This document shows positions 45,873-50,208 of a stretch of 50,208 bases of DNA, in pieces; within the stretch, counting starts at the first letter, position 1; each line of letters starts with the position of its first letter. Source of the DNA: Deltaproteobacteria bacterium (GTDB lineage Bacteria > Desulfobacterota > DSM-4660 > Desulfatiglandales > HGW-15); assembly GCA_019310485.1 (NCBI GenBank), contig JAFDEF010000018.1, positions 1 through 50,208 of the forward strand, in the 5' to 3' direction. The notes under the pieces were generated by a model, which had not been told where the DNA came from, did no database searches, and was given only the letters and a program-made list of their open reading frames with translations. The translations under genes and the position numbers were made by a program.

Positions 45873-46250
45873 TTAACGGACCAGACTGAAACGGTTCATC
45901 ACAAACTGGTCAAGCAGAATAACAAGTTGAACAAAAAAGATACCTACAACCACGGCAAAAAAATTAACAGAAGTATTCTTTGCGGATATTACAAGCGGGA
46001 TTGCAAGTATGGCCATCCTCAAGAACAAGGAAAGAAAAGCAAAGGAGCCTGCCTTGTATTTGGACTTGCCGATTTTCAGAGGGTTGAGCATTGCCATAAC
46101 GCTAAAGTTAATGGTGCTGAAAATAGCACCCAGCAATACCCCTCTTGCTATGCCCCTTTGCCCCAGTATGATAGCCACGACTGCCACTATCACTGCCGCC
46201 AACAGCGCTTGAGAACAATACTTGCGCTTTGCTTCTTTGACTTCTTTCAT
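45873..46250 (-). CDS. atpI: ATP synthase-associated AtpI-like membrane protein
   Basis: The 125-aa protein has four hydrophobic segments, with a basic N-terminus (KEVKEAKRKY) and the position upstream of atpB expected for AtpI. AtpI proteins help assemble c rings or take up Mg2+. The match by sequence is weak because the family is variable, so the call rests mainly on context. Its start overlaps the atpZ stop by 4 nt. Confidence 0.75.
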   Translation of the reverse strand: MKEVKEAKRKYCSQALLAAVIVAVVAIILGQRGIARGVLLGAIFSTINFSVMAMLNPLKIGKSKYKAGSFAFLSLFLRMAILAIPLVISAKNTSVNFFAVVVGIFFVQLVILLDQFVMNRFSLVR

Positions 46251-46516
46251 TCTGCGTTCCTGTCATCAGGGGGCTTTTTGCCTGCTTTGAGGTCCAGAGC
46301 GCCTTCGATTTGCCTGTAAGCGGTATACCCCCCTCCGGCTATGCCAAGAAGGATAAAGATGATCTTGAAAAGGGCTTTTGTCCCGAGCCATTTGTCGAGG
46401 AAATACCCGATGGCAAGACAAAACAGGATGGAACCCGCCACGGTGAGCCCGAGCTGGCTCACCAGCGCGATGTTTTCAATCCAAGCCTTATCCTTCTTGT
46501 AATCAAATATTTTCAA
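46247..46516 (-). CDS. atpZ: AtpZ-like F0 assembly protein
   Basis: The protein has two helices (VSQLGLTVAGSILFCLAIGYFL and the segment with IIFILLGIAGGGYTAYRQIE) of the AtpZ/ATPase_gene1 family, which with AtpI supports F0 assembly. The frame is open to an ATG at 46576, but a promoter -10 box lies over that codon, so a transcript from it would begin near 46558. I therefore propose TTG at 46516 (GGAG 11 nt upstream). The start is uncertain. Confidence 0.7.
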   Translation of the reverse strand: MKIFDYKKDKAWIENIALVSQLGLTVAGSILFCLAIGYFLDKWLGTKALFKIIFILLGIAGGGYTAYRQIEGALDLKAGKKPPDDRNAE

Positions 46517-46564
46517 GCTTCTACTAGCTCCGGCAAGTGCCCCCTGCCTGGAGTCGAATCGAAC

Positions 46565-46593
46565 TATATAGTTCATGCCCCCCTATCTGTCAA
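46565..46593 (-). promoter_or_regulatory. Promoter of the F0 operon with palindromic -10 region
   Basis: On the minus strand a perfect TTGACA (46588-46593), a 17-nt spacer and TATATA (46565-46570). The -10 lies within GAACTATATAGTTC (46561-46574), a perfect 14-nt palindrome that could be an operator. Confidence 0.65.
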
Positions 46594-46683
46594 GAACAAA
46601 AAAATCGGCCGGCTATTGTTGAGCACTCTTTTGGACAGGGGGCCAAACAGCCTGCCTCTGTCGCTCGGCGCTTTTCTCTTCAG

Positions 46684-47235
46684 CTATCTTTTGTAACGCC
46701 CAATAAGCTGCCCCTGCGCAACAATATGCCCCTCCATAGCCATCAGCAATCCTGCCTTACTAACGCCCGGATCCAGGTCTAAAACTTTGTCCAGGGCATA
46801 CACCTTGAAAAAATAGCGGTGCGTTCCGCTGGGCGGACACGGACCTCCATAGCCAAGTCTGCGGAAATCATTCTTGCCGTGCACTGCTCCGTTCTTAAGG
46901 GTGGCTGAGCCGGGGACACCCTCGGGCAGGCCTGTCTCCTGTGGGGGGATATTAAAGATCACCCAGTGAACCCATGTTCCCATTGGAGCATCCGGATCAT
47001 CGCAAATTAGGGCAAGGCTTTTCGTTTCCGCAGGAATACCCGACCACACCAGAGGAGGGGAGATATCTTTACCATCACAGGTATATTGTTTGGGAATCAT
47101 TCCTCCTTGCTCAAAAGCGGCGCTTTTTATCTCAATATTCATTGTTTCACCTCCCTTGGCCTGAGAGCTAACAAGACTTTCCCAAAGGAAAAAGCATAGC
47201 CAAAGTGAAACCAAGAAACTCATTTTTCTAAACAT
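46684..47235 (-). CDS. YbhB/YbcL-type PEBP family protein, secreted
   Basis: The 183-aa protein has a signal peptide (hydrophobic SFLVSLWLCFFLWESLV, cleavage near SQAKG) and the phosphatidylethanolamine-binding fold of the Raf kinase inhibitor-like group. SLALICDDPDAP and THRYFFKVYALD are the conserved ligand-pocket stretches. AAAGGAGGG precedes the ATG. Bacterial members have no firm role. A small GCCCCT/AGGGGC hairpin lies at 47252-47273, just before the ribosome binding site and after the glnQ stop, so read-through may be limited. Confidence 0.85.
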   Translation of the reverse strand: MFRKMSFLVSLWLCFFLWESLVSSQAKGGETMNIEIKSAAFEQGGMIPKQYTCDGKDISPPLVWSGIPAETKSLALICDDPDAPMGTWVHWVIFNIPPQETGLPEGVPGSATLKNGAVHGKNDFRRLGYGGPCPPSGTHRYFFKVYALDKVLDLDPGVSKAGLLMAMEGHIVAQGQLIGRYKR

Positions 47236-47344
47236 ACTTTTCCCTCCTTTCGCCCCTCCCAGGAAACAGGGGCAAGCGAGAAAGATATAACCTCAGGGCC
47301 CTGCCGAGCCACAGCTCTGGGAGACTCGTACTTCTGCGGATCCA

Positions 47345-48103
47345 TTACAGGATCTGGCTCAAGAAGACCTTGGTCCTTTCATGAGCGGGGTTAGTGAAAA
47401 AATGCTCGGCAGTGCCTTCCTCCACGATCTGTCCTGCATCCATAAAAATAACCCGGTCAGACACTTCCCTGGCAAATCCCATTTCGTGTGTGACAACAAC
47501 CATGGTCATGCCCTCTCGGGCCAGTTTTTTCATGACATCCAGCACTTCGCCAATCATTTCCGGATCAAGGGCGGATGTCGCCTCATCAAACATCATGATT
47601 TTAGGATGCATTGCCAGTGCCCGGGCAATCGCCACTCTTTGCTGTTGTCCTCCTGAAAGTTGAGAAGGATACACGTTTTCCTTTTCAAGAATGCCCACCT
47701 TGTGCAACAAATCCCTTGCAGTGTCCACGGCCTCTTTCTTTTTTCTTTTTCGGACAATCATCTGGGCCAGTGTGACATTTTCAAGTACTGTTTTGTGCGG
47801 GAAAAGATTAAAGAGCTGAAAAACCATCCCTATGTCTTCCCTAATCTTGTTTATATCAACTTTCTTGTCCGTTATGCGCACGCCGTCTATGATGATTTCA
47901 CCACTGTCTATTTCTTCGAGACGATTGAGACACCTGAGAAAAGTGCTTTTCCCAGAGCCGCTTGGTCCAATAATCACCACCACTTCCCCTTTCTTGATGT
48001 GAGTGGAAAAATTAACCAGCGCCTTGACCTCCCTCCTGTCAGTGGTTTTAAAAGTCTTGCAAACTTTGACTGCCCTAATCACTAATCGCGAGCCTCCTTT
48101 CAA
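47345..48103 (-). CDS. glnQ: Polar amino acid ABC transporter ATP-binding protein
   Basis: The 252-aa ATPase has Walker [10 protein letters not shown], signature [15 protein letters not shown] and Walker [15 protein letters not shown], all typical of the GlnQ/HisP group. The C-terminal [10 protein letters not shown] and [17 protein letters not shown] also match. The start overlaps the permease stop by 29 nt. The likely true start is the GTG or a following codon near VIRAVKV. The substrate cannot be told from the ATPase. Confidence 0.9.
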   Translation of the reverse strand: MKGGSRLVIRAVKVCKTFKTTDRREVKALVNFSTHIKKGEVVVIIGPSGSGKSTFLRCLNRLEEIDSGEIIIDGVRITDKKVDINKIREDIGMVFQLFNLFPHKTVLENVTLAQMIVRKRKKKEAVDTARDLLHKVGILEKENVYPSQLSGGQQQRVAIARALAMHPKIMMFDEATSALDPEMIGEVLDVMKKLAREGMTMVVVTHEMGFAREVSDRVIFMDAGQIVEEGTAEHFFTNPAHERTKVFLSQIL

Positions 48104-48872
48104 TATACTGGGTGGCCATTGATAAAGAGGCGGTCATAACCAAATAGAGGAAAGCCACTGTAAAGTATATTTCAAAGGCATAGTAAGTGCGAGCCACAGC
48201 TTGTTGTCCTTGAAACATCAGGTCTGCAAGCGCTATCACAGAGACAAGGGAGGAATCCTTGATAAGGGAAATGAACTGACCCGCCAGAGGCGGTATAATG
48301 CGTTTGAAAGCCTGGGGTAGTATCACGTACCGCATGGCCTTGGCGTAGGACATACCCAGGGAGCGAGCCGCCTCCATTTGGCCTCTGTGGATGGATTGAA
48401 TTCCGGCTCTCACAATCTCCCCGACGTAAGCACCGGCAAAAATTGATAGAGCCGCTGTTCCCGCAGTGAATGCTGAAAGCCTGAGCAGGGAGCCGACAAA
48501 AAAGTAGATGATATATATTTGGACAAGTAGAGGCGTGTTCCGGATCAGCTCCACGTAGGATATTGAAAGGGCTCTCGTGACCGGCTCATCGGAAAGTCTG
48601 GCAATACCCACGATCGTTCCAATAATAATCGCAAAAAAAATAGAGAAAATGGAAATTTTGAGCGTCAGCATGAAACCGATCATCAGGATTCCCATGTGAA
48701 GGCGCGGGGTCGGATCCTCAGGGGATTTTGATCCATGATAGAACAACATCTCGGGGATTTTTTCCCAGTGCCATATGTAGGTAACTCCCCTTGTTGAAAA
48801 AAAATAGTAAAGAGATGCTGCTATAACACCAAGAACTACCAGTGTAATCAAAGATCTTCGGCTAAATTTCAA
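48075..48872 (-). CDS. Polar amino acid ABC transporter permease
   Basis: The 265-aa membrane protein of the HisM/GlnP family contains the segment [19 protein letters not shown] and the coupling [20 protein letters not shown], which is the family signature. An N-terminal extra helix (about residues 8-25) precedes the core. One permease gene only, so it may work as a homodimer. It follows the binding protein gene by a hairpin-containing gap. Confidence 0.9.
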   Translation of the reverse strand: MKFSRRSLITLVVLGVIAASLYYFFSTRGVTYIWHWEKIPEMLFYHGSKSPEDPTPRLHMGILMIGFMLTLKISIFSIFFAIIIGTIVGIARLSDEPVTRALSISYVELIRNTPLLVQIYIIYFFVGSLLRLSAFTAGTAALSIFAGAYVGEIVRAGIQSIHRGQMEAARSLGMSYAKAMRYVILPQAFKRIIPPLAGQFISLIKDSSLVSVIALADLMFQGQQAVARTYYAFEIYFTVAFLYLVMTASLSMATQYIERRLAISD

Positions 48873-48901
48873 GCCAGCCTCCTGAAAGGAATTGGAGCGA
48901 A

Positions 48902-48927
48902 GCGGAGAGCCGGGATCTGGTCTCCGC
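48902..48927 (-). terminator. Hairpin between binding protein and permease genes
   Basis: GCGGAGA and TCTCCGC (48902-48908 and 48921-48927) form a 7-bp stem. It occupies the same place in this operon as the hairpin between livK and livH, and may raise binding protein output over the membrane subunits. No T run follows. Confidence 0.5.
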
Positions 48928-48939
48928 CTTGCAGTTAAC

Positions 48940-49782
48940 TTATTGTTTCCTGGCTAACTCCTGTATGTAGTCAACAAACCACTTTTGTTTAAGTTTTTCC
49001 CATCTGCCGTCACCCCGAACCTGGGCGAGGAAATTGTTCAGGAAATTAAGAAAGTCAGGATCTCCCTTCCTGATTGCCCATGCAAGAGGTTCGTATGTTA
49101 GGGGCTGAAACAGGCCCATGGTTGTTTTTTTGTATTTGGCTGCAAAGACGCGAACTTGGGGCTCGTCATAAATGAACCCGTCGGCAATACCGTTTGCCAC
49201 CTGCAACGCCCCTTCTGCCTCAGTCTTAAAAAGCCGGAGAGTCGCTTTGGGCATGAGTTTTTCTGCAGTGAAAGCCCCGGTTACGCCAAGTTTGCTGGTT
49301 ACAATCATTCCTTCCTTGTTCAGGTCCTTGTAGCTTTTTATCTTGTCTTTATCTTTTCGGTTTATAAGCAAGCATTGGCCTATATAGTAGTAAGGTTGGC
49401 AAAAATTGACCTTCAAATTACGGCTCTGCAAAACGGTCATTCCGGACATGATTATGTCAAATTTTCGGGTCATTAATGCGGGAATAATTCCTTCCCATGC
49501 TGTGTTAACAATTTTGACCCTTTTTTCTCCCCCTTTACCGAAAATCGCTTTTCCAAGCTCATAGGCCATATCAACATCAAAACCAACGATATTGCCCTTT
49601 TCGTCCTGCATTTCAAACGGCTGATAACCCGCTTCCAAGCCCACCCGAAGCTCACCGCGTTTCAAAATTTCCTCCAGCGCTGATGCTCTGGCTAGGTCTT
49701 CGGTTGTGAAAGCAAGGGTTGAACCAACACAGAGGGATCCAAGAATTACAAGGGTGATGAAAAGAAAAACCGCTTTCTTCAT
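48940..49782 (-). CDS. Polar amino acid ABC transporter substrate-binding protein
   Basis: The 280-aa protein has a signal peptide (FLFITLVILGSLCVGSTLAF, cleavage near TLA). The mature start GELRVGLEAGYQPFEMQDEKG and the stretch IVGFDVDMAYELGKAI mark the SBP_bac_3 family. I take the ATG at 49782 because AAAGGAG lies 5 nt upstream. A frame to 49947 is unlikely. It is first in the operon with the permease and glnQ-type ATPase. A candidate promoter on the minus strand is TTACTT (49953-49958) and TATAAG (49930-49935), 17 nt apart, or TTGACA further upstream. Confidence 0.9.
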   Translation of the reverse strand: MKKAVFLFITLVILGSLCVGSTLAFTTEDLARASALEEILKRGELRVGLEAGYQPFEMQDEKGNIVGFDVDMAYELGKAIFGKGGEKRVKIVNTAWEGIIPALMTRKFDIIMSGMTVLQSRNLKVNFCQPYYYIGQCLLINRKDKDKIKSYKDLNKEGMIVTSKLGVTGAFTAEKLMPKATLRLFKTEAEGALQVANGIADGFIYDEPQVRVFAAKYKKTTMGLFQPLTYEPLAWAIRKGDPDFLNFLNNFLAQVRGDGRWEKLKQKWFVDYIQELARKQ

Positions 49783-50196
49783 TTTTAGCTCCTTTCCTTG
49801 CAGATATTGGGTTGGACAAAAAGTACACACTCCTTCGAGAGCCTCATTAAAATAGAGCCTGCGCCTATCACCTCCTTTCCTGACTCGATTCTCATTTCTT
49901 TGTCTTTCCAGAAGGACAAAATAACCAAGCTTATAGAATAGTTGCACCTTACAAGTAACACCGGGGTAATGTCAACGGCTTTGAGTCAGATGTGGCCTGC
50001 CCTGGTTTCTTGCCGTAGGACCCTTTGAAAAACTACGGCCTGAAGTATAAGTTAAACAACGAAACCATAGCAGAAATGGATACGAGTGAAAAAATAGGTC
50101 CTTCACAGTTTTCCGTGGGTGAATCTATATATTGTGGTTAATTTTACTCCTGTGTTGTAGTATCGCATTGGCCAATTCTTTCGAAGGAGGATGCCA
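49783..50196. other. Divergent intergenic region
   Basis: This 414-nt gap contains the promoter region of the amino acid ABC operon (minus strand) and that of the next plus-strand gene. I see a short GCCGTA/TACGGC hairpin near 50012-50038 and an AT-rich ctatatattgtgg near 50127. No gene is seen. Confidence 0.4.
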
Positions 50197-50208
50197 ATGC
50201 GAGATACG
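50197..50208 (+). CDS. Start of a plus-strand gene cut by the window edge
   Basis: AAGGAGG at 50184-50190 lies six nt before an ATG at 50197 (MRDT). An ATG at 50191 in the same frame is too close to the ribosome binding site. Only four codons are visible, so nothing can be said about the product. Confidence 0.45.

Overview
The window looks like a chromosomal segment of an anaerobic bacterium of the Desulfobacterota (former Deltaproteobacteria). This is inferred from gene families, not from a marker gene. The pointers are a three-subunit succinate dehydrogenase/fumarate reductase with class I fumarase, pyruvate phosphate dikinase, a PlsB acyltransferase, TRAP and Liv transporters, three FmdB-type zinc-ribbon genes, and an F0 operon with b and b' subunits and two kinds of c subunit.

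Layout. 1-2.6 kb: the left edge of what looks like an island beside a tRNA-Leu(UAA) gene. It holds a large DEAD/DEAH helicase gene cut by an IS630-type element. 2.7-7.8 kb (minus strand): PHP phosphoesterase, ABC-2 exporter permease and ATPase, and a membrane transglutaminase-like protein. 8.0-9.3 kb (minus): a second PHP protein and a DUF151 nuclease-like protein. 9.6-12.2 kb: plsB. 12.2-16.0 kb (minus): FmdB zinc ribbon, a 122-aa protein, a small membrane protein and pyruvate phosphate dikinase. 16.0-18.0 kb: decayed IS4, IS91 and SbcD-like gene pieces. 18.1-21.1 kb: an FMN-type glutamate synthase-like gene facing an unusual RecA-like/HTH/cupin regulator. 21.35-22.5 kb: a second copy of the FmdB-122aa-membrane protein block with only the first 62 or so codons of the dikinase. 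22.5-28.3 kb: a structured upstream region and livKHMGF. 28.6-33.7 kb: sdhCAB and fumarase. 33.9-35.8 kb: a dienoyl-CoA-reductase-like flavoenzyme. 35.8-36.7 kb (minus): rmlD-like reductase. 37.1-42.0 kb: a TRAP operon with a TPR protein and a TatT lipoprotein. 42.3-42.7 kb: a small FmdB protein and a 28-aa membrane peptide. 42.9-46.5 kb (minus): the F0 operon. 46.7-49.8 kb (minus): a PEBP protein and a polar amino acid ABC transporter.

The most unusual system is the F0 operon (atpZ-atpI-atpB-c4-atpE-atpF'-atpF). One c gene encodes four fused hairpins in which the ion-binding glutamate of helix 2 is kept in hairpins 1 and 4 and replaced by glutamine in hairpins 2 and 3. The following gene is an ordinary single-hairpin c with glutamates at positions 32 and 65, a two-carboxylate Na+-type site. 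The single c has a strong ribosome binding site and the fused one a weak site. No F1 genes accompany the operon. This suggests a mixed rotor ring with fewer ion sites than hairpins. Such a ring would suit life close to the thermodynamic limit or use as an ATP-driven ion pump.

The metabolic genes fit together. Solutes enter through Liv, TRAP and polar amino acid transporters. Succinate and fumarate are handled by SdhCAB and fumarase, and pyruvate and PEP are interconverted by the dikinase. The membrane ion gradient is coupled to ATP by the F0 motor.
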